A stretch of 64,000 nt of DNA, taken from Gloeopeniophorella convolvens (lineage: Eukaryota > Basidiomycota > Agaricomycetes > Russulales). Below the pieces are notes generated by a model. That model made no database searches, was not told the origin of the DNA, and saw only the letters and a program-made list of their open reading frames with translations. A program made the translations under genes and the position numbers. Shown piece after piece: positions 9,764-20,721 of this stretch. The first letter of the stretch is position 1; every line of letters starts with the position of its first letter. The stretch lies in contig WTXD01000048.1 of the NCBI GenBank assembly GCA_022496205.1, forward strand, positions 1 through 64,000, written 5' to 3'.

Positions 9764-12700
9764 GCTCGCTCAGGCGAGGCGGGGGACTGGTATGGGGCAA
9801 GGGGGTAGGCGCAGGAGCCATGACCGTGTCGGGATAAATAGACTGAGCGAACCGGCGACCGAGTGCAAAAAGGTGCAAAAGTTGCAGGCAGGAAGGCAGC
9901 ACGCCAGATATTCAGGTACGGGAGGCCAGTTCTAGAAGAGGAAGATGCTTGCCGGATGTCAGTGCCCGAACCGATCTGGATCTGGCCGATGTGCCGGCGC
10001 CAAGAGCGGCGAAACCTTTCGACCGAGGACTCCCTCCTCCATCGCTCTCTCCCGAAGGACCTAAGAGGTACCCACAAGGCACTTATCCAGAGCATGCTAT
10101 CAGCCATCGCCCTCCATCGCTATGCGGAGGTAGTGCGCTGGACACCTGTAACGATACTTCAGTACTCGACCTCGGGGCATATGATGAAGCGTCGAAGGCC
10201 GAACCCGACTCGGCCACATTATTATGTAGATAGACGTACAAGTTAGAAGCGTTCGAAGCGTTCAAGAGATGCGCCGAACCCAGGGCAATATGACGGTGTG
10301 GTTGCAAAGCAACAGTTGGCGCATCATGCGCGCTGCACATGCATGCGCTGTGCAGTCACGCCACTTCTGACAAACGCAGTCTCGGCGGCGTCTCACTTCC
10401 ATCTCCCATCTCCGTTGCAGCTCAGCGAAAATATTGAGGCGTCCCTCACCCCTCGCACTCCTTTATGGCCATCATATACACAGTCCTATAATCCTATGTA
10501 AGCGTTGCCCCACATGTCCATGGTGCCACCCTTCCCGCGGTTTTCAGCACCCCCTTGCACCCTAATACACCAGAAAATTTTAGGTTCCGGCGTAGTCATC
10601 AGCAACTTCATTTGAGGAGGCCACCTTCGTTTTTCGCAGAACCGCCATGGGAAGCGGCCGCGCGGCCGCTTCCTTAAAAACATCTTGCATATATCCCTCA
10701 CTGGCTGCATCCTGACAATCATGCGGAACCGTATGTCACGCCCTGTCTAAGATCGCCGAAGAACCAGTAAATGACAGTTTGGTTTCCATAGAATGAGCAT
10801 GTACGCGTGCTGCGTTGAGCTTCTTCTTGCCAGCTCTAACTCTGCTTTGCCCTAGCTAGGCCGGGCTAGGCCACTAAGCCCATTTTACGCGCGAAAAATA
10901 TCATCTGCTACTTATCACATAACCTAGTGCACCGGCGGGCCGCTGTAGCGCGCAATTCGGACCCCTTCGTGCCCGGTTCCGCCAATGGCCGCGGATTACC
11001 GGGAAGTGAAGCCCTCCCAACGAACTGTTCCACTGATCGATCGACATGTGAGACAGACACGATGAGTAAAGGGAGAATGAGCCCTCTCTGCGGGTCCTCT
11101 ACTCTGGCCTTGGGATGCCATGCGCCTGACCCACAGCTGCCCAGGGGAATAGTTTTACCGTCGAGGTGGGCCATGTCGCCATTTGCTCAACTACTCGAGT
11201 GTGTGCTTCGATCCAGTTCGCCCCTTGAAACCGTCGCTGACGATGGCATAGAACTCGAACATGACAGCTAGGTCATACTTAAGACAGCGAGCGCGATAGG
11301 GTGGGAATCTGTAGCAGTTCAGAAGGCCTTCGTAACCTTCAGGTACCTCCCCTCGATGCTTGATTCTACGCCACCACCGGCCATCCACTACTACGCCACT
11401 CTCCCGACGCACGTCCACGCCGCATTTTCGCGAGTACCATGGGCAGGTGCTGAATCGAGGGAGCAAGTATGCTCAGCTCATCATCCGTTCCTCAATGGAT
11501 TGCGTCGGTATCAAAGAGGGACGCTGTCCATTTCTTGACAGCACAGAAGTCCGACTCGGTCTGTTAGGTGCCAGTAATTCCAGGTTAGGCGCTCATCCTG
11601 TTCGATGGTCTCGCAGCGTTTTCTGATTTGCTTAGATAGCAACGAACTCAAAAAAACATGCTGTTCATGGGACCTCAGAAGGACTCCTCTTCCTCCCCCG
11701 GACTTCGGAAGCTCCATGTAGTATGTGACGCTCAAGCGCCTCTTCGTAAGGCATAAATAAACTGCAATGCGGCTGCCGCGTATGGTGTTCGTGGGCTCTG
11801 CTGGCGACTTTGCACATATCTTCGGCTCAGCTGTCACCCATTGTGCGGAACTTTCTCCATCCCCTTCAATGCCGTCTTGTGCGTCGAAGTCGTATCGATG
11901 GAGGACCAGAGGCTTGCCTTCGGAATCAGCAGACCTTCTTTCACCCTCGATCGAGTCCGTCCGAGCCGGACTCTAGCAATCATTTGTTAGCCAAGCCTCC
12001 AGATTGGTTCTGTGTAAGACTGCACCGATGGTGCATTCCCTTGATGTGTGTACGCTTGGCCGTCGTGATCGACTTGGTCGTTGGTCTACCCAAGTTGGTG
12101 TGCCAGCGCGCTAGATATTGTGTACTACTGTCGCCCATGGCTACACCTTTCGGTCCCACCGGTCCTGCAGCGCGATACCAGGTGGCTGGTGATGCTAGAC
12201 AGGAACAGTCTTCAACTGCCGAAGGGATCTTCTGGGTCCAGAATAACCGGGTGTCTGTCGTAAAAGGCACGAGCCTCTATGAGCACTCGGGCTGCACTCA
12301 AATCTCTATCCGTTCATCAACAGCATCCTCACCGGGCTTTCGATACCTCCGACCTCCCGCAGCCCCAAGCCTTAATAAAAGCCACCTGCCCTGATCGATA
12401 GAGTATTTCGCGCGAGCTCCCGTTTAGATCCATCACAACACCATCCAGCCGGGTATACCTCAGTGCTTGGCGCGACTACACTCCCATCCCTTTGCTCTTC
12501 TCCTACCCTAATCCCTCGATATCGAGCAGTTGCTATACGATCACTCCAGTCTAGCGAACGCAGCGCTGGCGGAACCGGACCCGTTGTAGCGGAGAATAAA
12601 TCGTGGCGTATTGTCGTGGCGCGTAACGCGTAAACTGACACATACTCGATCTCCGCACGCGTGGTTGTGTGCCTGCGCGGTCTCCCGCATGAAACATCGT

Positions 12701-15538
12701 CCCCAAGGCACCGAGAAACTCGAGAGTCAGTGCGCCGGCGCGCACCAGGGTGCCGGCGTGTCGCTGCGCTACCTTGTTTATATCATTGAGGATCGACACC
12801 TCTTGAGCACAATCTGTCTCTAGTCATCTCATCGCATATCAAACCTACCATACTCGGTATGCATGAGGCGTCGTATGCACAGCGTTCTCCATCTTTAGAG
12901 TACCGCGAAAACGAAAGCCCCGCTCGACAGCTGCGAGGACTTCGAGGACCGAGCTGCCTGGCCCTGCCAAATCAATGCAGGCGCTACTGTGACCATGGAC
13001 TCCTTGAGGAGGGGGTGAACATGCGCATGGCTCTTGTGTCGCCCGCCACTGATCCTTGGAGGTTCCGAGCTCCGCGAAGGCCCGAATCCAGATCATAGGT
13101 ATCCCGTTATTTTTGAAGGATGCAGCCTCGTTCTCATTTGCCCGGACACGTCAAGCTCGTTTGTGAATGCGCATTCGGATCACAGCGCGTACCGCCTTCT
13201 GAGGGTATCGCAGTCCTGGCGATGGCATCGCGGCAGGAAGCCGAGCCCCCGAGGTCTGGTAGTTGGCGGAAATCGTAGTTCCCTTCGGATTACCAAGAGA
13301 GGAAGAATGTAAGAGGCGGCCAGAAATGCTTGGGCGGACGTACCGAGAGATGGGCACACGAATGTGGAGCGAAAGCGCATCGATTCTGCAAATGACACAG
13401 TGAGAGAGGTTGGGGTACAACAATCACACGTCTGTGCGCTCTACGGAGGCCTGTCTGCTGATAGACGACATGAAGCACCCGATCTTAGGGTGCTGCGCAC
13501 CGGGAAAGTCGGTCAATGCACGCAATTCGCATAATAACGGCCGTCCTTTTTGAATCTCGCGAGCGACCGTGAGACGAAAAGGAAGAGACATAGGGAGCTC
13601 TTTCAGTGAACCAAGGCGGTCCCCTGATCCCCACACCGTGAGTCCCAGCCCTGGCCTCTGCTTCATCGTGAAGAGGTGAGTGCGATTTTAGATGTGTCGA
13701 CCCGAAGGGAGGACGTAGACGTGAGGGAGGAGATGGGAGTGAGGAGAGTCGGATCGGCGGAAGCGCGGGAACGTCGGATCGGATCGGCGCGAGTGCGATG
13801 TGCGAGACGGCGGGCAGCGGGAACGCGAGGTCGGACGGGTGCGAGCGGCGGGTTTCGAGAACAGAAGCAAGGTGAATTGATACAGAGCAAGCAGAATACA
13901 GGAAGCTTTTATACATGGCAGCAAGCAACATGAGGCGGACACAGGCAGACATGGAACAATAGGGCAATGTGTGATGTGGAAAGTGGAAATGGGAAGTGGA
14001 GACGGGCGAGTAGGTATCAAAGCAAGTATGGTAAGAAAGCGATGGCAAAGCCACATTGGCCGTGCAGGCGTCGTTCGTGGGCAGCTCGCGTGCGCCATCG
14101 GAATCGGTTCGGCGGCGTTGCGCGCGCAGCGTGCGTGGCGTCCTTACAATCGTAACACGCCAACTAGTGCGACATGAAAAGCCTTTGAAACTAGGACAAG
14201 AAGGTAGGATTACCGGGAAGTTCCAGAGGCGAAAAGACCTAGAGTTGTCAGAGTTTAGGCTGAAAAGGAAGACCCAGTGTGTCCTGTCGAATCGACAAGC
14301 TTTCTGTAGCATACCAAAGGAGAACCGATAGGGGGGTACTATAGTCCACCGAACGATGAGGAAAATAGTCTCCAAGAAAGTTCCAGTTTCACTTTGAGTG
14401 TAGATTGAACACCTGAAACCTGTTGAAAGGAGCTTTGAGCTCGAGAGAGTCAGGACATGCAGGTGAGTCCGAACTCCGACTCAGCTCCTCTCGAGCCTGG
14501 CATTCACCGCCATTATGACAGGACCAAGATATATCCCCCTCTGGTCCATTTGATGCCAGTTTCTGGGCGACTCTGTAATGTGGTCAATGTGTCTTACGAA
14601 TGACATCGAGTGCGAGCCGAGGCCGAGCACCAGTACGCATCAATCCTGATTCTTCACCGTCCTCTCTTTCCTCACACCCACCGATAGACGAGCCTCCTGC
14701 CGCCGGTATCGAGGATTCAGGCGACAAGTCCTATGACTGGGGGCGATCGTCACGGATCCTCTTGTCTCCGGCCGTCTGACTGTGTCGATTTATCAGGTTG
14801 AACAACCAGCCGAGAATAGCCAGGAGCTCGGTTGGATCTAGTTGGGTCAGTGTTTTGCATGTATGTTGCCAGATGTCGCCTCGGGCGATAGACACGGACA
14901 ACCCTCGTCGCGTCAATATTAAGTATGGGCCAAACTCACGATCGACCTTGCTACATCGTGGACGAACATAATCCCCGCGGTCAATGCTGTCCCTCTGGTG
15001 GCTAATTGTCGCAACCTCCTACGCATCCTACGCATTCCACCATCGACTCGACTCGATGTTGGCTGCGCGTGATCTGTGAGGCAGAACGAAGGCCATCTCA
15101 CCCTCCTTCCTTACATCTCCACGCATCTTTGAGTGCTACCTGTTCGCGTCGAGAGATTTCTCCAGCTGTAACCCATTTGACATGACGAGATAATACATCG
15201 ATATCCCTTTGCTGAGAGTGCCCGTAGTGCACATGTTTTGAGGATAATAATCATTTTCTCAGCGCTGCGTCGGACAATCCTAGCCACACCCAGCGCACAC
15301 CGCTGAGACGAGCCCGATTACTTGGTGCCACGGGAATTTGGTGACTCAAGCATCCGAGCGTCGAAATGGTGTGACCTTGCGACGAACGCTCGCCTGAGAG
15401 GCACGTGGAGCCTGGGAAAGCGGAAGAAAACACGAAATGCGAGTCACCCCCCTCCAACCACTCTTCCAACACCGGCGCGCGTACTGAGCTGAGTAGTCCG
15501 AACAACTTGAACCCTTCCGGGCCACCCCCCGCTTGTAT
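9764..15538. other. Long gene-poor stretch
   Basis: Nearly 5.8 kb without a gene I can support. The largest ORF (13485-14375, minus, 296 codons) is basic, compositionally biased and lacks introns or motifs. Short minus-strand ORFs near 12551-12799 and 12845-13096 have mildly protein-like stretches ('GALTLEFLGALGTMFHAG', 'PGSSVLEVLAAVERGF') but no start, splice or family support. The region may hold decayed mobile elements. Confidence 0.4.
10650..10673. repeat. Perfect 24-bp GC palindrome
   Basis: GGAAGCGGCCGC followed by its exact reverse complement, with no spacer, and A/T-rich sequence after it (CTTAAAAACATC). It could be the tip of a decayed inverted-repeat element, a protein-binding site or a cruciform-forming sequence. 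No gene depends on it nearby. Confidence 0.75.
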
Positions 15539-15610
15539 ATGACTTTCAACAAGCTCACTCGTGACGAGTACGTACAAATCTGCGTGCAATCCCCGTTTTT
15601 CGTCTGCTGA
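15539..15610 (+). promoter_or_regulatory. Candidate regulatory upstream ORF of CPA1 (23 codons)
   Basis: An ATG at 15539 opens a 23-codon ORF ending in TGA at 15608-15610, 74 nt before the CPA1 start. In other fungi CPA1 mRNAs carry a 24-25-codon arginine attenuator peptide that stalls ribosomes when arginine is high. This ORF matches in place and length, and its 'LTRDEY' sits where attenuators have T-x-Q-D-Y. The later conserved D-H-x-W part is not seen, so the match is weak. It is not known that the transcript starts upstream of 15539. Confidence 0.4.
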
Positions 15611-15684
15611 CAGTTTTCCCGCGAAGTTATCTCAGTGACCTCGTCTTCTCTCTCCCAACCTATTAAAAACACAATCAGCCTAGC

Positions 15685-17148
15685 ATGATTACTCGCCCTA
15701 TATTTCGCATCTCCCGTATTTATCGTGGCTTTGCCACGCAAGCTGGTTCGCCCACGGCCACCCCTGCGGTCCTTCATCTCAAAACTGGCCAGTCGTTCGT
15801 CGGCCGTTCGTTCGGCTCACCGCGTACCATTTATGGCGAGACGGTGTTCTCCACCTCCATAACATCCTGTGAGTACAGGTCATCGCCGCTTGTTAGAACG
15901 AGAACTTGACTGTGACATCAGACACCGAGTCGATGACGGACCCTTCGTACCGAGGTCAAATCCTCGTCTTCACCACCCCGCTCATTGGGAACTACGGCGT
16001 CCCACATAACATCGCTCCTCGCGACTCCCGCGATGTCGGCGTCGTTCTCGAATCGCCCGGCGTACAGTGCGCCGGAGTCGTCGTCGCCGACGTTGCCGAA
16101 AAATTCTCCCACTACACCGCGATCGAGTCCCTTCACACGTGGTGCTCGCGCTACAATGTCCCTGGCCTTACAGGCGTTGATACTCGTGCGATCACACGCC
16201 TCCTCCGCGACCAGGGCACGACGCTCGGTCGCCTTGCCGTAGGCGCTGATGCAGCCTTACCACCGCCTGCAGAGCACGAATATTGGGACCCAAGTCAGGA
16301 AAACCTCGTGGACCAGATTTCAACCAAGGAGCCTTACGTCCTCAACCCGACTGGTGACGTCAAAATTGCCGTCCTCGACTTTGGCGCGAAAGCAAACATC
16401 CTGCGCTCGCTCGTGCGTAGAGGCGCCGCGGTCACTGTCCTACCATGGAATTGCGATTTCAACGCCATGCGTGATACTTTCGATGGACTCTTCCTATCGA
16501 ATGGGCCTGGCGATCCTCAACAGTGCTGGGACGCGGCACACAAGCTGCGCAGTACGCTTGAGGAGTGGCGCAAGCCCATTTTCGGGATTTGCATGGGTCA
16601 TCAAATTATAGGCATGGCCGCTGGCCTCGACGCGTACCGCATGACATTCGGAAATCGCGGACATAATCAACCTGTGCTGGCGCTTGCATCCTCAGGGTCG
16701 ATCCAGGCGGGCAGGGTCTACGTGACGAGGTTCGCGTTATTTCGCTTTCGCACCGAATTCCGCTGATGACAAAGCCTTCATAGTCAAAACCACCAGTACG
16801 CGCTCCGGCTGCAAGACCCTTTCCCAGAGGGCTGGGAACCCTTCTTCATCAACTGCAATGACTCTTCCGTTGAGGGTATAAAGTCGACCCATGCGTCGGG
16901 CCGTCGCGTGTGGGGTGTGCAGTTCCACCCTGAGAGCGCGGGCGGACCTCTAGACACGATCGAGGTATGCCTGCGTGATGTTTGATCGTGACTTGCGCAC
17001 TCACCTCTTGACGTAGATGTTTACCGATTTCGTAGCGGAGTGTCGTGCAGAAAAGCTCAAGGTCGGGCTCACCAAAGATCCCATGGGCGCTGCCCAACAG
17101 GAGCCCTTCCTGACTGAGGTCCCTAAGCTCATCGCCGTCCCGGCTTGA
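15685..17148 (+). CDS. CPA1: Carbamoyl-phosphate synthase, arginine-specific, small (glutaminase) subunit
   Basis: Releases ammonia from glutamine and channels it to the large subunit for carbamoyl phosphate, the first step toward citrulline and arginine. Four exons (15685-15868, 15922-16729, 16784-16964, 17017-17148) with 52-54 nt GT-AG introns give 434 residues. The N-terminus 'MITRPIFRISRIYRGFAT' is basic and free of acids, as expected for a mitochondrial presequence. The CPS small-chain domain is followed by a class I glutamine amidotransferase with the nucleophile elbow GICMGHQ, 'GNRGHNQPV', 'TSQNHQYAL' and the His-Glu pair in QFHPES. All catalytic residues are present. Confidence 0.95.
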
Positions 17149-17795
17149 ACATACGAGCATTTACTCATAGTCATGCCGTCTGATACACGTTTGCCCGATT
17201 GCTGTGCTTCAGGATGTGTACTATAGCTGATTTGGGCTCGATCTAATAGAGTGATCGATTCCCGCCGACCTACTTTGGCTGGCCGGAGCATGAATATCGA
17301 ATATTGAACACGCACTGCGGGGTTGAGGGCGCCGCACGCTCCGAGGACCATGATGAAACAACGCCAACGATTTGCACCCGCGATGCCCGCTGCGTGCTCG
17401 ATCAAGGTTAATCCCAAAGGGAACGCTCCTCCTCTGTACGTACCAGGATTCTACGGATGATGCGCTCGATGGCGCAAAGCCTCGCAAAGCGGACATGTCG
17501 ACACGGATCGTGTGGGAACCCAGGCCGCTGCGCAGAACTGCGCAGTCGTTGCCGCATCATGAATGTGGTCCTTTGACCAATCAGAAAGCACCGTTCTCAC
17601 GCTCCTGCCTCCCTCATGGGAATAAACTTCCCACTTCTCCCTTCCGGGCTGTGTGAATCACTCACATGCCGGATGTTGTGAGGCGTAGGAACAACGCATA
17701 TATAACCTGGTATGCGAACTCATTCTCACCCGTCCACTTAAACTCCCCCCACTTTGGCCTTGTGCAGTCACGGAGCAGCCCCTCTCGCCGACGTG
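17149..17795. promoter_or_regulatory. Intergenic with TATA box for the b561 gene
   Basis: A TATATAA at 17699-17705 lies about 95 nt upstream of the proposed ATG of the next gene, a plausible core promoter. The rest of the 650 bp is the CPA1 3' end and upstream sequence with no ORF of note. Confidence 0.45.
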
Positions 17796-18646
17796 ATGTC
17801 CAGCCCAGTCACCTTCCACCGGCCGCCCTTGAATGAATACGAGAAGAGAGTCAGAGACCATGCACTCCTCGCGTCCATCGCATTCTTGATTCTCGTGCCG
17901 CTCGGGGTTCTCCTCCCCAGATATCTGCGGACATTTACGAATCGGTGAGTGCTGAGAACTCATGGGACTCGAGGCATAGCTTATAATTTTCAGGTGGTTC
18001 TTGGGGCACGCAGCCACCAACTTTATCATCTCTGGGCCTCTTGTGTTCGCGGCGTGGGCTATGGGTCAGAAGGCCCATAACCTCAGCCATGCGCCGATGG
18101 ACCACCACAAGGTGCGCGCTGCAGCTATCACCTTCTCGGACAGCGGTTGATGGAGGATTCTTGTCGTGCCACCCACAGAGAATAGGCTTCTGCATTTTCA
18201 GCTTGTATATCGCGCAAGTCTTGCTCGGGGCGTTCATACACTTTGTTCGGATCCCATTCCTTTTCGTCGGGCATCGGCCGCCGCAGAACTACATCCATGC
18301 GATCTTGGGCCTACTCATCCTCGCCATGGCGAACTATCAGGTCGGTACTTGGTGCGCCATTGATCGTGCCGCAGCTCATGGTTCAAAAATAGGTACACTA
18401 TGGCTACTCGCACGAGTGGCCGCTCCTCACTGGAAATGTCCACCCGGTGAAGGAGGCCGCGAAACACGCTTGGCTGGCGCTGATGATTGTGAGTACCCTC
18501 TAGATCTCGTCGTCCCACCGGAGGATGCTGAGCAATCAACACAGGTTTTCTGGGCGCTGTACTTGATCGGGCTGGCATTCCTCCCTCGTCAGTACAAACA
18601 GGAGAAGGAAGGCCGACTGCTGAAACAAGACAAGGAGGCCGCATAA
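17796..18646 (+). CDS. Cytochrome b561-domain membrane protein
   Basis: Trans-membrane electron-transfer fold that binds two haems through paired histidines. Five exons (17796-17944, 17994-18111, 18179-18340, 18393-18488, 18545-18646) with 49-67 nt introns give 208 residues and about five helices: 'LLASIAFLILVPLGVLL', 'FIISGPLVFAAWAMG', 'IFSLYIAQVLLGAFIHF', 'YIHAILGLLILAMANYQ' and 'VFWALYLIGLAF'. Candidate haem ligands are the His of 'WFLGHAATNF', 'GAFIHFVRI', 'NYIHAILG' and the exon-4 'VHYGYSHEW'. No DOMON domain is visible. The ATG at 17796 is the first in-frame Met, but the frame stays open upstream ('SHGAAPLADV'), so an extra 5' exon is possible. Confidence 0.82.
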
Positions 18647-19156
18647 GGCGCACTTGGACAGGTATCATTCAGCACGTGTGGTTTCCTGCTTTGTTCGTTG
18701 CCACGCCGAGCGGCGGACGCCCGTTAGATAATTTTACATCCTCTAGCGTTGTATTGGACTTTCTACAGAGCATAGTACTGCGACTTTAATGAGTTCACGA
18801 ATACATACCCATAAGCACCTGTGTTTGAGAGAAACTTGAAGTCCGGTTTGACGCTGAGAACAAGGCGAGCCGGCTCATGCACGTTGATGGGACACGCCCA
18901 TAAAAGTACGAGTGCAGTATACGTAAGGAATGATGACAACCAGTGATCCAGCTTTCGGAGTGATGTTCAAACCGAAACTTGGACCTAGAAAGGGCCGTGA
19001 ATGTCAACGCTGTCGCCCGAAAGGCAACATTACATAATACGACCGCTCGCACCCAGTCTCGGTCTTGCTTAGTGCTTGTGCACGAGCCTGCGAGCGTCTG
19101 CGAGCGTAGCCTTGACCTCTGTTCATCTGCGCTTTACAGAACATCTCCATTATCCG
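18647..19156. other. Intergenic, promoter of the BSD gene
   Basis: 510 bp between two genes in the same direction. No strong core motif or ORF was recognised. Confidence 0.4.
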
Positions 19157-20721
19157 ATGAGCTTTTTGGATACAACTTTACCCCCGGTAAGCTCGGGGAC
19201 TGCAACGCCGCCGCCACAGGCGGCTGGACAACCCCCACCGACCCTAAACGAGGAGGTTACGGAGGTCATTGGGCAGCTCGGTCGGTTCTGGGGTGGATTC
19301 AGAAAGCAGGTATGTCCTCCACATCATTGAACTCACCAATTCCGGCTGATGCTGTCACTATTTGTGCACCAGAGCCAGAGCGCTATCCAGGCCGCGCGCA
19401 AGGATATAGGGGAATACGTCTCTCAGGCACAGAAGGAACTCAACAAGCAAATCGCCTCCGTCTCCTCGTTGAGCCCCTCCGACGAAACTACATCCGAAGC
19501 CTCCTCTTCGCGCGAATTGAGTGGCGATACTGCGACTGATGGCGAAGGCTCTGCGTCGTCATCTGCGTCCGCATCTACCGCGACACTCCCGGAGCGGCAG
19601 CAGCCCCAGTCACCAACCGGACAGACGATTTTTGCACGTCTCCAATCATCGCTTCCACCGGACCTCATCAACACGCTGAAGGAGACGATCCCGGACACCG
19701 TGCGGCAAGCACAGGAACGTCTGGACTTCGCGCAGGCGCAGGCACGCATGCAAGACGCCGCTGCGCGTAGCGAAGGGTTCTTGCGCGGTGCAAGCGTCTT
19801 CCTGCGAGACGCGGTGCGCGTCGTGCCCCCAGAGGAAGCTATCATATCTCCCTCTCCAACACCCCCACTGGTGCGCGAAGGTGCGGTGACGCCACGTGCA
19901 GAAGTGCCGCCACCCGTTGTCACTGTCGCCTCGACGACACGTCGCGACACCCTGATGCGCTCGCTACGGTCGACGGCGGCAATCCTGCGTGTCGATCCCG
20001 CAAGCGAAGAACGCTCGGCGGCGCCGTTCGCGGCTTGGGCTGGGCGGCCGGAAGCCAAGCCCGATCAAACGCGGCGGGAGGTGGAGCTCGCTGCTGACGA
20101 TGGGGCGTTGCGGGGTACTTTTGCAACATTAGGTGAGTCTGCTTGGCTGCGCTCGGCAATAGTCTTTGCTGACTCGGGTTGCAGTGCCAACGGAGCTGAC
20201 TGAAGATGAATTCTGGACGCGGTACTCCTTCCGTGTGCACCAGATTGATCAAGAGGAAGAGCGGCGGAAGGCCGTACTTGAGGGTACGTATTCCCACAAA
20301 CATTAACTCAGTCCTGGTATTCATCGTGGTATCCATCCGCACACCAGGTTCTGCAGAACAGGAGGAAGATTTCACCTGGGAAGACGAGGATGACGAGACA
20401 TCTCCGAAAGACGAGCACGCGCCAACACCTGCCGTTCCTACCACCCAGCGCGATAGACTTTCTGCGCCTGCTACACCAGGAAACACGAGTCCTGAGCGAA
20501 GTGAGGACAGCTATGACATCGTTTCTTCTGGGCGCGCAAGCGCCGTTGGCGATAGCAGGGCTGCCCAAACTATCAAGAAGGACGTCCCAGATGACGACGA
20601 AGATGACGAGGATGAGGAAGAAGATGAAGAAGAAGATGAGGACGAGGAGGACGAGGAGGACGAAGGTGGCGATGACGAAGAGGGTGAAGAAGGCAGTAGC
20701 GAAGGGAGTGACTGGGAGTGA
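19157..20721 (+). CDS. BSD-domain protein (BSDC1/Dos2-like)
   Basis: Four exons (19157-19309, 19373-20132, 20185-20283, 20348-20721) with in-phase introns of 52-64 nt encode 461 residues. The N-terminal helical part ('VIGQLGRFWGGFRKQ', 'AIQAARKDIGEYVSQAQKEL') resembles BSDC1-type proteins. A compact BSD domain appears near residues 305-340 ('LTEDEFWTRYSFRVHQID'), with the conserved FW and hydrophobic pattern. The C-terminus is an unbroken run of Asp/Glu over about 45 residues. BSD domains occur in TFIIH subunits and synapse-associated proteins; the role of this fungal group is not settled. The ATG at 19157 opens 'MSFLDTTLPP', just before the conserved helical part. Confidence 0.85.

Noticed and set aside
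13485..14375. 296-codon minus-strand ORF
   Set aside because: Basic and Ser/Pro-rich, with no introns, motif or conserved-looking segments.
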